Below, piece after piece: positions 46,467 through 57,270 of a stretch of DNA of 64,000 nucleotides. This DNA is from Aggregatibacter actinomycetemcomitans. GTDB lineage: Bacteria > Pseudomonadota > Gammaproteobacteria > Enterobacterales > Pasteurellaceae. The stretch lies in NCBI GenBank assembly GCA_017160915.1, contig JACAWG010000054.1:138808-202807 (forward strand), read 5' to 3'. The notes beneath the pieces were generated by a model. It had not been told where the DNA came from, did not search any database, and saw only the letters and a list, made by a program, of their open reading frames with translations. Every line of letters begins with the position of its first letter. Position 1 is the first letter of the stretch. The translations under genes and the position numbers were made by a program.

Positions 46467-48596
46467 TTACTCCTGTTCGACAACGTCGTCAGCGGGTTGT
46501 TGAACAGCATCTTGTTTAGGCGCAAGATCTTTCATGGTTAAACGAATACGACCCTGACGATCGATTTCGACCACTTTCACCATGACTTCTTGTCCTACTT
46601 GCAGATAATCGCTCACTTTTTCCACACGTTCTTCGGCGATTTGCGAAATGTGAACTAAGCCTTCTTTGTTACCGACGATTGCCACAAAGGCACCGAAATC
46701 CGCCAAACGGGTTACCTTACCTTTGTAAATTGCGCCGGCTTCCACTTCGGCAGTGATGTCTTCAATACGCGCCATCACATCCTGTACTGCATTTTTATCC
46801 ACCGCAGCGATTTTCACCGTGCCGTCATCATCAATATCAATGGAAGTGCCGGTTTCTTCGGTCAACGCACGAATTACCGCACCACCTTTACCGATAACAT
46901 CTTTGATTTTCTTCGGATCGATCTTCATGGTGTAAATACGCGGTGCAAAATCGGAAATATCCGCACGCGGTGCCGGAATCGCCTGTTCCATCACACCAAG
47001 AATATGCATACGCGCACTTTTCGCTTGATTCAAGGCAATTTGCATGATTTCTGCAGTGATACCTTCAATCTTAATATCCATTTGCAATGCGGTCACACCT
47101 TCACGGGTACCGGCAACTTTAAAGTCCATATCGCCTAAGTGATCTTCATCACCAAGAATATCGGAAAGCACCACAAATTTATCCTCTTCTTTCACCAAAC
47201 CCATGGCGATACCTGCTACTGCTGCTTTAATCGGCACACCGGCATCCATTAAGGCAAGGGAAGCACCACATACGGACGCCATAGAAGAAGAACCGTTTGA
47301 TTCGGTGATTTCGGATACCACACGAACCACATAAGGGAATTCGGCAAGCGTTGGCATAACTGCCGCAACACCGCGTTTTGCCAAACGACCGTGACCGATT
47401 TCACGACGTTTCGGTGAACCTATCATACCGGTTTCACCCACAGAGTACGGAGGGAAGTTATAGTGGAATAAGAAGTGATCGGAACGTTCACCGGTCAATT
47501 CATCAATAATTTGCGCATCGCGTTCGGTACCTAAGGTCGCCACCGCTAAGGCTTGAGTTTCACCACGGGTGAAAATCGCGGAACCGTGGGTACGCGGTAA
47601 TACGCCGGTGCAAATATCCAATGCACGTACGGTATCCACAGTACGACCGTCGATACGCGGTTCGCCTGCGATAATACGACCACGCACGATTTGGCTTTCA
47701 AGTGCGGTGAAAATATCAATAATTTTGCCTTCGCTGACCTCTTCGTCTTCCGCCGTAATTTGCGCGATCACATCCGCTTTAATGGCATCAATTTGCTCAT
47801 AGCGGGATTGTTTTTCGGTGATACGATAGGCATCGCCTAAACGGGCTTCCGCCAAGGCTTTCACTTTGTTAATTAACGCCGTATTCGGTTCAGGCGCAAC
47901 CCAATCCCAACGCGGTTTGCCCGCTTCGGCAACAAGTTCTTTAATGGCTTCAATCACCACTTGTTGTTGTTGATGACCGTAAACCACCGCCGCCAACATT
48001 TGTTCTTCGGTTAAAATATCCGCTTCGGATTCCACCATTAACACGGCTTTATCGGTACCCGCCACCACTAAATCCAAACGGCTTTGTTTTTGCTCGTTCA
48101 TGGTTGGGTTTAATACGAATTGACCGTTAATAAAACCGACGCGCGCCGCACCGATAGGACCGTTAAACGGCACACCGGATAGTGAAAGTGCTGCTGAAGC
48201 ACCAATCATCGCCACTAAATCCGGGCTGATTTGCGGATTTACCGAGACCACGGTGGCAACCACTTGAATTTCATTAAAAAAACCTTCCGGGAATAACGGA
48301 CGAATCGGACGGTCGATTAAACGGGCGATTAAGGTTTCACCTTCGGACGGGCGACCTTCACGTTTGAAGAAACCGCCGGGAATACGGCCGGCGGCATAAG
48401 TACGCTCTTGATAATTCACGGTCAACGGGAAGAAATCCTGACCTTCTTTCACATCTTTTTTAGCAACCACGGTCACGAATACGGTCGTATCGTCCATGCT
48501 TGCCATGACCGCTGCCGTTGCCTGACGGGCGATCGCACCGGTTTCTAAAGTTACGGTATGTTGACCGTATTTAAACTGTTTAACAATTGGATTCAC
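46467..48596 (-). CDS. pnp: Pnp, polynucleotide phosphorylase
   Basis: Trimeric 3'-5' exoribonuclease of the degradosome (709 residues). The order is RNase PH-like core 1, alpha domain, core 2 ([35 protein letters not shown]), then KH ([17 protein letters not shown] near 565) and S1 ([26 protein letters not shown] near 625). I set the start at a GTG at 48596 because the protein then begins (M)[17 protein letters not shown], aligning with E. coli Pnp. An AAAGGAAAA site lies 7 bases upstream. The in-frame ATG much further upstream would add 43 unrelated residues. Confidence 0.95.
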   Translation of the reverse strand: MNPIVKQFKYGQHTVTLETGAIARQATAAVMASMDDTTVFVTVVAKKDVKEGQDFFPLTVNYQERTYAAGRIPGGFFKREGRPSEGETLIARLIDRPIRPLFPEGFFNEIQVVATVVSVNPQISPDLVAMIGASAALSLSGVPFNGPIGAARVGFINGQFVLNPTMNEQKQSRLDLVVAGTDKAVLMVESEADILTEEQMLAAVVYGHQQQQVVIEAIKELVAEAGKPRWDWVAPEPNTALINKVKALAEARLGDAYRITEKQSRYEQIDAIKADVIAQITAEDEEVSEGKIIDIFTALESQIVRGRIIAGEPRIDGRTVDTVRALDICTGVLPRTHGSAIFTRGETQALAVATLGTERDAQIIDELTGERSDHFLFHYNFPPYSVGETGMIGSPKRREIGHGRLAKRGVAAVMPTLAEFPYVVRVVSEITESNGSSSMASVCGASLALMDAGVPIKAAVAGIAMGLVKEEDKFVVLSDILGDEDHLGDMDFKVAGTREGVTALQMDIKIEGITAEIMQIALNQAKSARMHILGVMEQAIPAPRADISDFAPRIYTMKIDPKKIKDVIGKGGAVIRALTEETGTSIDIDDDGTVKIAAVDKNAVQDVMARIEDITAEVEAGAIYKGKVTRLADFGAFVAIVGNKEGLVHISQIAEERVEKVSDYLQVGQEVMVKVVEIDRQGRIRLTMKDLAPKQDAVQQPADDVVEQE

Positions 48597-48876
48597 AATG
48601 TTTTCCTTTTTGAAAATAAATAATAACGATGTTTTATTTTCCAATTTGCGACTAGCAAAAATAATCTTAAAACCGACCGCACTTTCATTGGCTACCACGC
48701 GGAAAATTACTTTTGTTAGCCGCACGCTAATTCAGAAAATAAAACTGGCACATTATACTAGGCTTTTGCCCCCTTGGGTAATTTTTTTAATCAAATCATA
48801 TTTATTACTATCCGCCTTGACACGCCGGTGATAAAATTTGCCTCGCATTAAATCAACACATCAAAATAACAAATGA

Positions 48877-49359
<483 letters not shown>

Positions 49360-49392
49360 TGCAGCCAATCATTGACTGCGCCTCTAAAATAG

Positions 49393-49421
49393 AAATAGGG
49401 AATGAACGCCATTCCCTATTT
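49393..49421. terminator. Terminator between yhcH-type gene and formate/nitrite channel
   Basis: Twelve-base stem AAATAGGGAATG/CATTCCCTATTT with a 5-base loop and a T run through 49425. It ends the plus-strand gene and may also act on the convergent focA-like gene. Confidence 0.93.
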
Positions 49422-49463
49422 TTTTGAAATAAAATGCGGAAAATATTGACCGCACTTTTCAGG

Positions 49464-50258
49464 TTAAATTTGATAATCCTCTTTAAGCAAATGACGATAA
49501 GCGTAAAGATAAGACGCGCCGACAAACGCAGCTCCGCCGGTGACATTGCCCAAGAAAACCGGAATCATGTTTAGGAAAAATTCTCCCCATGTCACATTTG
49601 CCCCGGCAAAAATCCCCGCCGGAATAATAAACATGTTCGCCACGAAATGCTGTAATCCGATAAGTACGAAGATCATCACAGGAAACCACATGGCAAGAAT
49701 GCGACCGGAGGTTTGTTTTGCACCGAAATAAAACCAAATTCCCATACAGACCATCCAGTTACAAGCAATCGCAGAAATAAACGCGCGGGAAAAATCCATA
49801 TTCACTTTCGCTTCGGCAATGGCTATCGTTTTGCTTGCCGCCGCGCCCTCGGCTAAGCCCACATAATGCCCTAAAAAGTATGCCATAAATAATGCACCGG
49901 CAAGATTACCTAAACTCACAACAACCCAATTGCGTAGCAATTTGCTAAAGCTCACTTGTTTACTTAACCGACCTAACGCCATCATCATCATGTTGCCCGT
50001 TGCCAGCTCACCGCCACCAATCAGAATACAAATTAAACAAATCGGGAAAACTGCCGCACCTAACAGCGTCGCTAATCCACTCCATTCTGCAGGAATACCG
50101 CTGACAACTTTTAAATACGCCATATAACCGAAACTAACGTATCCGCCCCCCAAGAAACTCAAAATCGCTAAGGTTTTGAGCGTTCCTATGGATTTCGCAT
50201 AACTTTTGTCAATCACATCCTGTAAGATTTCATGTGGATAAAGATCACGCTGCTGCAT
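49464..50258 (-). CDS. Formate/nitrite transporter family channel (FocA/NirC-like)
   Basis: 264-residue pentameric channel for formate, nitrite or related anions. The N-terminal region, six helices and the family signatures are visible: GGGELATGNMMMMALGR near 81-97, then LRNWVVVSLGNLAGAL near 107-122, and a C-terminal GANVTWGEFFLNMIPVFLGN near 221-240. A GAGGAAA site precedes the ATG at 50258. Formate versus nitrite cannot be decided by sequence alone. No pfl or nir genes are adjacent. Confidence 0.88.
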   Translation of the reverse strand: MQQRDLYPHEILQDVIDKSYAKSIGTLKTLAILSFLGGGYVSFGYMAYLKVVSGIPAEWSGLATLLGAAVFPICLICILIGGGELATGNMMMMALGRLSKQVSFSKLLRNWVVVSLGNLAGALFMAYFLGHYVGLAEGAAASKTIAIAEAKVNMDFSRAFISAIACNWMVCMGIWFYFGAKQTSGRILAMWFPVMIFVLIGLQHFVANMFIIPAGIFAGANVTWGEFFLNMIPVFLGNVTGGAAFVGASYLYAYRHLLKEDYQI

Positions 50259-50382
50259 AAATTTTCCTCTTGTTTATGAATAAGTTGAAAGTTAACAAAA
50301 TGTAACAAAGCGTATCCAAAAAGGGAAAGAACTACTAACTATATCTCGTAATATTTGGTTATAACAAAAACAAATAATAAAA

Positions 50383-50406
50383 AAGGCAACCTCATGAGGC
50401 TGCCTT
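50383..50406 (-). terminator. Terminator of the AhpD-like gene
   Basis: AAGGCA/TGCCTT outer stem with an inner CCTCATGAGG palindrome (one A.C mismatch between them). The minus strand reads into TTTTTTATTATT after the stem. Confidence 0.87.
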
Positions 50407-50441
50407 AATGAAATACTCAATGAAAAATACGGAAGAAAAAA

Positions 50442-50987
50442 TTATGCAAAAGGCTGCAATTCCAGGTTAATCGGCGTGTCCGCCAGATTATTCACATAGT
50501 TGCATAAGGTCGCCAAACTGACACCCAACACCACATCAATGGCATTTTCTTTTGTATAGCCGGCATCATAAAAAGCCTGTTGTTGTGCGGCAGTTAATTT
50601 CGCTTTCTGTAAGATAACCGCCAACGTAAAACGGGCAAGCGTATCAAGTTTTGCATCCTGTTCAATACGTGCGGTCGCACGAATTTGTTCAACCAACGTT
50701 TCTTCAAGTTTTAAGACTTTCAACGCAATTTTCGTATGACCCGCGACACAAAAACCACACCCGTTCACCACCGCAGCCGTAATTTGCACAACTTCGCGTT
50801 CTGTCGGCGTTAAACTATTGCGTCCATTAATCCCGCCAACCGTGCGGTACGTTTCTAATGCCGTCGGCGCATTCGCCAACACACCAATTAAATTGGGAAT
50901 AAAACCATTGGCGTTTTGTACCGCTTTTAATGCTTCTTTTGCTGCTTCCGGCGCGCTTTCAATGGTATGAATGGGGAAAACCGGCAT
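50442..50987 (-). CDS. AhpD/carboxymuconolactone decarboxylase-family protein
   Basis: 181 residues from the ATG at 50987, which has a strong GAGGAG site; the longer frame to 51101 is rejected. Alkylhydroperoxidase AhpD-core family with the redox CxxC and downstream His: VNGCGFCVAGHTKIAL near 77-92, preceded by a catalytic Glu in TEREVVQITAAV. A peroxide- or organic-hydroperoxide-reducing role is expected from the motif. Single-gene unit. Confidence 0.88.
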   Translation of the reverse strand: MPVFPIHTIESAPEAAKEALKAVQNANGFIPNLIGVLANAPTALETYRTVGGINGRNSLTPTEREVVQITAAVVNGCGFCVAGHTKIALKVLKLEETLVEQIRATARIEQDAKLDTLARFTLAVILQKAKLTAAQQQAFYDAGYTKENAIDVVLGVSLATLCNYVNNLADTPINLELQPFA

Positions 50988-51534
50988 ATTAAACTCCTCT
51001 AAATCAGTAATAGGCTTCCCGCAAATGCTACGCAAAATTCCCATCGTTGAGAAAGAAAAAAAAGCTATGAGATAGAGAAAAAAGTTATAAAGTGCGGTCA
51101 AAAATTTTGCTAAATATCAGTCACGCTTTCCCCACCATAACCCAATTCACGATGTTGATATTTACCCTGAATCTATGGATAACATTGTGAATAGCCTGCA
51201 GAAAAAAACAAATAATCTGTCATTTGATTTTCTCTTTTCGCTATTCTTCGCCATGTAAAGCCCCATTGTTTGATTTTCATCCTGTTTTTTCTTTCTCTTA
51301 AAGAAAGATCATTCTTTACGCATTTTTTCACCAATACCTGATGATCAAATAAACAATGTATTTTTCCCCATTATGATTTCGCCGCATTTTTCCTCCCCCT
51401 GTGAGTTATTCAGTATTTCTGTGGATAAAATTGTGTTTTAGCGGAGGTATAACTTGAAATAAATCAGACATACTCCTTTTGGAGTGAAATCCGAAGAAAA
51501 ATTTCCTTTATCTATCAGCATTTTGACAAAAAAT
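50988..51534. other. AT-rich non-coding region with DnaA-box-like sites
   Basis: About 550 bases with no supportable gene. It holds one exact DnaA box (TGTGGATAA at 51420-51428) and two single-mismatch copies (TATGGATAA at 51174-51182, TGTGAATAG at 51186-51194). There are also GATC sites near 51308 and 51343, a USS at 51090, and a small palindrome ACTCCTTTTGGAGT at 51472-51485. No 13-mer array is seen and the flanking genes are not those of a known oriC, so I do not call an origin. Confidence 0.45.
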
Positions 51535-51569
51535 AAACGGCATTTTTCTGTTAATGAAAAATGCCGTTT
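51535..51569 (-). terminator. Terminator of ampD
   Basis: Fourteen-base perfect stem (51535-51548 with 51556-51569) and a 7-base loop. The minus strand continues TTATTTTTTG. It lies 24 bases beyond the ampD stop. Confidence 0.92.
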
Positions 51570-51593
51570 CGTACTGTACATTTATTGTTCAAC

Positions 51594-52148
51594 TCATAAA
51601 TATTGCAAATAACGTTGCCAATCGAAATATTGTCCCGGATCGATTTTTCGCCCCGGCGACACATCACAATGCCCTACAATGCGTTCTTTGGTAATCCGCG
51701 GATACGCCTGCATAATTTGCCGCGTTAAGCGTTGTAACGCGTCATATTGCCGCGCGGTAAACGGCTGTTCATTGCTGCCTTCCAATTCAATACCGATGGC
51801 AAAATCATTGCATTTTTCCCGCCCTTCAAAACAGGATAATCCCGCGTGCCACGCGCGGTCGTTAAAATTCACATATTGCGTAATGCGCCCCGTGCGTTCA
51901 ATCAAACAATGCGCCGATACCCGTAGCGAACTGATTTCCTGAAAATACGGATGTGCCTGCGCATCCAGCTTGCCTTGAAAAAAATCATCAATATAACCGC
52001 CGCCGAACTGTTCGGGCGGCAGGCTGATGTAATGAATAATCAACAGGGAAATGTCCTGCGGGTCGGGGCGTTGGTCAAAGTGCGGGGAAAGCACCCGTCT
52101 TTCATCAAGCAACCAACCGTCTTGAATTTTTAATTGTTTTTCCGTCAT
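51594..52148 (-). CDS. ampD: AmpD, anhydro-muramyl-peptide amidase
   Basis: Cytoplasmic zinc amidase (184 residues from the ATG at 52148) that recycles cell-wall 1,6-anhydro-MurNAc peptides and thereby controls beta-lactamase inducers. Zinc ligands are visible in family positions: His in SLLIIHYISLPP near 36, His in GHCDVSPGRKIDPG near 154, and the Asp of the same block near 164. ERTGRITQYVNFNDRAWHAG near 83-102 is typical. It diverges from pilA, as in H. influenzae. The further upstream in-frame ATG at 52247 is not used in my call. Confidence 0.94.
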   Translation of the reverse strand: MTEKQLKIQDGWLLDERRVLSPHFDQRPDPQDISLLIIHYISLPPEQFGGGYIDDFFQGKLDAQAHPYFQEISSLRVSAHCLIERTGRITQYVNFNDRAWHAGLSCFEGREKCNDFAIGIELEGSNEQPFTARQYDALQRLTRQIMQAYPRITKERIVGHCDVSPGRKIDPGQYFDWQRYLQYL

Positions 52149-52158
52149 AAGATTTTCT

Positions 52159-52180
52159 TTTTGCGATCCGGATCCCATAA
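52159..52180. promoter_or_regulatory. CRP-S-like competence site before pilA
   Basis: The 22-mer at 52159-52180 (core TTTTGCGATCCGGATCCC) closely matches the Sxy-dependent CRP-S pattern TTTTGCGATCCGCATCGCAAAA known from competence genes of Haemophilus. It is centred about 104 bases before the pilA ATG. It also lies just upstream of the divergent ampD start (52148). Confidence 0.75.
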
Positions 52181-52273
52181 AAGTGCGGTGGAATTTCACG
52201 GTGTTTTTTACCTCAGGCAAAATGCCCACGCCCAATTTGGCACCCATTATTTTTTGTTTACAAAGGTATTTTT

Positions 52274-52726
52274 ATGAAAATTCAATCTGCGTTTATTTCG
52301 CTAAAATCCGTTAAAAAAGGGTTTACATTAATCGAATTAATGATCGTCATCGCTATAGTTGCCATTCTCGCCACCGTAGCCGTGCCATCTTATCAAAATT
52401 ACACCAAAAAAGCGGCGGTTTCCGAATTATTACAAGCCTCCGCGCCATTACGTTCCGAAGTGGAACTCTGTGTTTATAACACCGGCAGTGCTGAAAACTG
52501 CACCGGTGGGAAAAACGGTATTCAGGCGGATGTGACTGACGCCACCGCACAAAAATATGTGAAATCCACTGCGATCAAAGGCGGCGCCATCACCGTTACC
52601 GGCAAAGGCAGCCTGGATAAAATCAGCTACACCCTCACCGCCTCGGGCACGGCTGCCAGCGGGGTCAGCTGGAGCGCCTCCTGTGGCAATAATGCCGACA
52701 TTTTCCCGGCAGGTTTCTGTTCTTAA
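52274..52726 (+). CDS. pilA: PilA, type IV competence pilin
   Basis: Major pilin (150 residues) of the DNA-uptake pilus. A basic leader ends in VKKG, and PilD cleaves before [30 protein letters not shown] (split as [19 protein letters not shown]), with Glu at +5 and the N-terminal hydrophobic helix. The C-terminal domain has Cys pairs ([16 protein letters not shown] and [17 protein letters not shown]) that likely form disulfides. First gene of pilABCD, with the CRP-S-like site upstream. The USS at 52181 lies in the promoter region. Confidence 0.95.
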   Translation: MKIQSAFISLKSVKKGFTLIELMIVIAIVAILATVAVPSYQNYTKKAAVSELLQASAPLRSEVELCVYNTGSAENCTGGKNGIQADVTDATAQKYVKSTAIKGGAITVTGKGSLDKISYTLTASGTAASGVSWSASCGNNADIFPAGFCS

Positions 52727-52752
52727 TCGCTAACGCAGCGGGGCGATGATCA

Positions 52753-54162
52753 ATGCAAAATCCGATGGCACAAGGTTATTTGATTCACAGCCAAAATCAC
52801 GGGGAATTTACCATTTCGCCCGAATTATGGCTTAAAAATCAGCAACAACAAACCGTCCTGTTGCGTTATCTCGCCCTGCCCTTAGCGGAAAACGGGCAAA
52901 CCTTATGGCTCGGGTTGGATTCGTTAACCAACCTGAGCGCCTGCGAAGCCTTTTCTTTTCTCACCGGCAAAACCATTGAGCCGGTTTTAATTGAAAGCCA
53001 AACCCTAAAAACCGCATTGCAGGATTTATCCCCGCGCGTGGAAAAAGTCGAAGAAAATCAACCGCTCTTTTATTCCGCCTTGTCACAGGAACAACCGACA
53101 CAACCGTCCGACGAGCCGATAATTCGGCTGTTAAATGATATTTTTGAAAGCGCAACGGCACAAAAAGCCTCCGATATTCATCTGGAACCGCAAGCAGACT
53201 GCCTGCAAATCCGTTTTCGTATTGACGGCGTGCTACAGGTGCAAAACACCGTTCCGTTATCCATGGCGAGCCGACTGATTTCACGCCTGAAATTATTGGC
53301 GAAACTGGATATTAGCGAGACCCGCCTGCCGCAAGACGGACGCTTTCAGTTTAAAACCACCTTTTCTGACACGCTGGATTTTCGCCTTTCCACCCTTGCC
53401 ACCCAGTTCGGAGAAAAGGCAGTCTTGCGTTTACAGCAAAATCGTCCTGTGCAACTGGCATTCGGTGAACTGGGGATGACGGAATCACAGCAACAGCGTT
53501 TTCGTCGTGCGTTAAGCCAACCGCAAGGCTTGATTTTAGTCACCGGCCCGACAGGCAGCGGCAAAAGTATTTCTTTATATACGGCGTTGCAGCACTTAAA
53601 TACGCCCGAAAAACATATCATGACGGCGGAAGATCCCATTGAAATTCAGCTCCCCGGCATTATTCAAAGCCAGGTGAACCCGCCTATCGGGTTGGATTTC
53701 AGCCGATTGCTTCGTACGTTTTTACGCCAGGATCCGGACATTATCATGCTGGGTGAAATTCGTGATGAAGAAAGCGCCGCCATGGCATTACGCGCCGCGC
53801 AAACGGGGCATTTGGTGCTTTCGACGCTACATACCAACGACGCCCCTTCCGCCATTTCCCGCCTGCAACAACTCGGCATTCAACGCCATGAAATCGACAG
53901 CAGTTTGTTGCTGGTGATTGCCCAACGTTTGGTGCGCAAACGCTGCCAAAAGTGCGGTGGAAATACCACGCGTTTTTGCAATTGCCATCAAGGCTACAAA
54001 GGGCGTGTCGGGATCTATCAATTCTTACAACCGAATTTACAACATCCGCAGGGCTATGAAACGGATTTCGCCGATTTACGTCAAAGCGCCTTGGAAAAAC
54101 TCAAAGACGGCACCACGGATTTAGCCGAAATCCAGCGGGTCTTAGGACAAGCCCATGACTAA
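52753..54162 (+). CDS. pilB: PilB, type IV pilus assembly ATPase
   Basis: 469-residue GspE-family extension ATPase. KASDIHLEPQ near 137, Walker A GPTGSGKSIS near 265, Asp box MTAEDPIEI near 290, Walker B DIIMLGEIRDEESA near 330, and His box STLHTNDAPSA near 357. The C-terminal end carries a tetracysteine-like zinc segment, CQKCGG and CNCHQGYKGRVG, near 397-414. It overlaps pilC by 8 bases. Confidence 0.95.
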   Translation: MQNPMAQGYLIHSQNHGEFTISPELWLKNQQQQTVLLRYLALPLAENGQTLWLGLDSLTNLSACEAFSFLTGKTIEPVLIESQTLKTALQDLSPRVEKVEENQPLFYSALSQEQPTQPSDEPIIRLLNDIFESATAQKASDIHLEPQADCLQIRFRIDGVLQVQNTVPLSMASRLISRLKLLAKLDISETRLPQDGRFQFKTTFSDTLDFRLSTLATQFGEKAVLRLQQNRPVQLAFGELGMTESQQQRFRRALSQPQGLILVTGPTGSGKSISLYTALQHLNTPEKHIMTAEDPIEIQLPGIIQSQVNPPIGLDFSRLLRTFLRQDPDIIMLGEIRDEESAAMALRAAQTGHLVLSTLHTNDAPSAISRLQQLGIQRHEIDSSLLLVIAQRLVRKRCQKCGGNTTRFCNCHQGYKGRVGIYQFLQPNLQHPQGYETDFADLRQSALEKLKDGTTDLAEIQRVLGQAHD

Positions 54163-55378
54163 ATTGAAATTATTTCAGTGGCGCGCCGTTAATCGTTTGC
54201 AGCAAAAGCAAAAGGGCTTAATCGTGGCGGAAAGCGAGGCGACGGCGCAACAGCAATTGCTCTCCCGCGGGTTGCAAAACATCAAATTGCAACAAAACTG
54301 GCAATTTAGCCACAAACCGAAAAATGCCGAGATCTGCACGCTGCTTTCCCAATTGGCGACACTGTTACAAGCCGCCGTCCCGTTAAAAAACAGCCTGCAA
54401 ATTCTGTTGCAAAACTGCACCAATATTGCCCTGAATCGCTGGCTACGCCGCTTATTACAGGACATTGAAAGCGGCTTGGCGTTTTCCCATGCGTTGGAAC
54501 AACAAGGCTTATACTTAACCTATCAGGAACGCCAACTGATTCAGGTGGGCGAAATGACGGGCAAACTTGCCGCCGTTTGTCATGAAATCGCGCAACATAA
54601 ACAACAGGCATTGGCGTTGCAGCGCAAGATTCAGAAAATTCTGCTTTATCCTTTGCTGGTGCTCGGCATCTCATTCATTTTAACTGCACTTCTATTGCTG
54701 TTTATCGTGCCGCAATTTGCCGCCATGTACGACAACAGCAACGCGCAACTGCCCGCGTTCACGCAGGTTTTACTCGCCCTTTCCCAAGGTTTGCAGGATT
54801 ATTGGTTCGCCTTGCTCATTTTTATTACGCTGACCGTGGCGTTAATCCGTTTTCGCCTCAAACATTCGCCTTGGCTTAACCGACAAAAAAACCGCCTCAT
54901 CAATAGCATTCCGTTACTCAACCGCATTGTGCAACTTTCCCGCCTGGTGGGTTTCAGTCGCAGTTTATTTCTGATGTTACAAGCAGGCATTCCGTTAAAT
55001 CAGGCGCTACAATCTTTTCTGCCGAAGCAACAAAGCTGGCAAACCAAACCGCAACAGCAAGGCGATTGGCTATTAATCTCGGAAGTGCAATCGGCGCTGC
55101 ATTGGATTCAACAAGGTTATCCGTTCTCCGCCAGCGTAAGCGGACAAATCTTCCCGCCGGCGGCACAGCAAATGCTGCAAGTCGGCGAGCAAAGCGGTCA
55201 GTTGCCGAAAATGCTGCAATTTATCGCCAACGATCATCAGCAACAGTTGGATCACCAAATCGATCTGCTGTCACAAATGCTGGAACCCTTGTTAATGGTG
55301 ATTATCGGCGGACTGATCGGCTTGATTATGCTCGGTATGTATTTACCGATTTTCAACATGGGCTCACTGGTGCAATGA
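54155..55378 (+). CDS. pilC: PilC, type IV pilus platform protein
   Basis: Polytopic GspF-type inner-membrane platform (407 residues). Two T2SSF repeats are visible, LLSQLATLLQAAVPLKNSL near 62-80 and FSRSLFLMLQAGIPLNQAL near 267-285. Membrane helices are near 165-190, 210-230 and at the C terminus (LEPLLMVIIGGLIGLIMLGMYLP, written as blocks). It overlaps pilB by 8 bases and pilD by 4 (ATGA). Confidence 0.95.
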   Translation: MTKLKLFQWRAVNRLQQKQKGLIVAESEATAQQQLLSRGLQNIKLQQNWQFSHKPKNAEICTLLSQLATLLQAAVPLKNSLQILLQNCTNIALNRWLRRLLQDIESGLAFSHALEQQGLYLTYQERQLIQVGEMTGKLAAVCHEIAQHKQQALALQRKIQKILLYPLLVLGISFILTALLLLFIVPQFAAMYDNSNAQLPAFTQVLLALSQGLQDYWFALLIFITLTVALIRFRLKHSPWLNRQKNRLINSIPLLNRIVQLSRLVGFSRSLFLMLQAGIPLNQALQSFLPKQQSWQTKPQQQGDWLLISEVQSALHWIQQGYPFSASVSGQIFPPAAQQMLQVGEQSGQLPKMLQFIANDHQQQLDHQIDLLSQMLEPLLMVIIGGLIGLIMLGMYLPIFNMGSLVQ

Positions 55379-56064
55379 TGTGGCTGCTGTTTTTGCTTGG
55401 CGGGGCGCTATGCGGCTGGCGCGTTCATCATTATGTGGAACATTTCGCCAACAACCTAAACCGCGAGGTTTATGTCGCTTACACGGAAATTTACCCGCAA
55501 AATCCACCGCACTTTATGGCGGAAAAGTCTATTCTGAAACCGCTTAAACAACATTTCTCCGCGCGCCTTTATCGCCTTTTATTTGCCTTATTGTTCATTA
55601 TTTGTTACGCCACAAATGAACCTTTACAAGCCCTTTGCTTTGCGCTGTATGGCACCTTATTAATTGCCATTTCCCTGGTAGATTGGCACTATCGCCTGAT
55701 TTCACCCGCCTTATGCCAAGCCCTGTTCGCCCTCGGGTTAGGCGCGGCATACTGGCAACTCGGCGCATTAACATTGGCGCAAAGCCTACAAAGTGCGGTC
55801 ATTTTTTTCGGTGTTTTTTATGTCATCTACCACGCCGCAAAATGGTACTACCGACAAGAAGCCCTCGGACGCGGCGATTACTGGCTGGCACTGGGCTTAG
55901 GCATTTTTCTCCCGGCACACCAATTTCCTGTTTTTTTATTCCTCGCCTGCTTCTTCGGCTTACTCTATGCCGCCTACGCCAAATACCAACACCGCGCGCT
56001 CAACGCTGTGCCTTTCGGCCCCTTTATGTCCCTCGCCGGCGTGGTCTGTTTATTGCTTAATTGA
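55375..56064 (+). CDS. pilD: PilD, short prepilin peptidase
   Basis: 229-residue aspartic prepilin peptidase that processes PilA. The two catalytic Asp are in ISLVDWHYRLIS near 103 and in the GxGD-type ALGRGDYWLALGLG near 166. Start: the ATG at 55375 overlaps the pilC stop; an ATG at 55378 is equally possible. The full-length PilD family carries an N-terminal zinc domain with CxxC pairs and is about 290 residues. Here the N terminus has no CxxC, and the protein matches the shortened Haemophilus type. A USS is embedded at 55791. Confidence 0.93.
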   Translation: MMWLLFLLGGALCGWRVHHYVEHFANNLNREVYVAYTEIYPQNPPHFMAEKSILKPLKQHFSARLYRLLFALLFIICYATNEPLQALCFALYGTLLIAISLVDWHYRLISPALCQALFALGLGAAYWQLGALTLAQSLQSAVIFFGVFYVIYHAAKWYYRQEALGRGDYWLALGLGIFLPAHQFPVFLFLACFFGLLYAAYAKYQHRALNAVPFGPFMSLAGVVCLLLN

Positions 56065-56095
56065 TGTCATGAACGTATGATCGCCCTATCATTGA

Positions 56096-56938
<843 letters not shown>

Positions 56939-56939
<1 letters not shown>

Positions 56940-57211
56940 TGCACATTCAACACGAACAACATGCGGAACAGGGTGCGTTCTTTATTTTAGACGAGCAGCA
57001 ACGGCGCATTGCCGAACTCACCTATTTTTTTATTGACGACAACACCATTAACGCCAATCACACCTATGTGTCGGAAGCGCTGCGCGGGCAAGGCGTGGCG
57101 GATAAGCTATATCAGGCGTTAGCGGCGTTTGTTCGGGAAAAAGGGCTCAATCTTAAACCGACCTGTAGCTATATTGCAAAAAAATGGCAGCGCGACTCGG
57201 GGCATGATTGA
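56939..57211 (+). CDS. Small GNAT-like acetyltransferase (YjdJ type)
   Basis: 90 residues of the compact acetyl-CoA-binding family: a short beta region (AFFILDEQQRRIAELTYFFI), then HTYVSEALRGQGVADKLYQAL with the acetyl-CoA-binding RGQGVADKL loop, and CSYIAKKW at the end. The substrate is unknown. Its ATG overlaps the yacG stop codon by one base, so I start it at 56939 rather than further upstream in another gene. Confidence 0.85.
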
Positions 57212-57270
57212 GATCTTGATATTATCTTGCTAAAATCCACCGCACTTTATGTGCAAACATAAATTGTTCG

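Noticed and set aside
48597..48725. 43-residue N-terminal extension of pnp
   Set aside because: Does not align with known PNPase N termini. The GTG at 48596 has a better site.
50988..51101. N-terminal extension of the AhpD-like frame
   Set aside because: A strong GAGGAG site precedes the downstream ATG at 50987. The extension adds residues unlike the family.
51406..51471. Tiny 21-codon minus-strand ORF (MSDLFQVIPPLKHNF...) after a GGAG
   Set aside because: Only one base separates GGAG from the ATG, too short for a working ribosome site. No other support.
51100..51600. Chromosomal replication origin
   Set aside because: DnaA-like boxes are few, there is no AT 13-mer array, and the neighbours are not those of a known origin.
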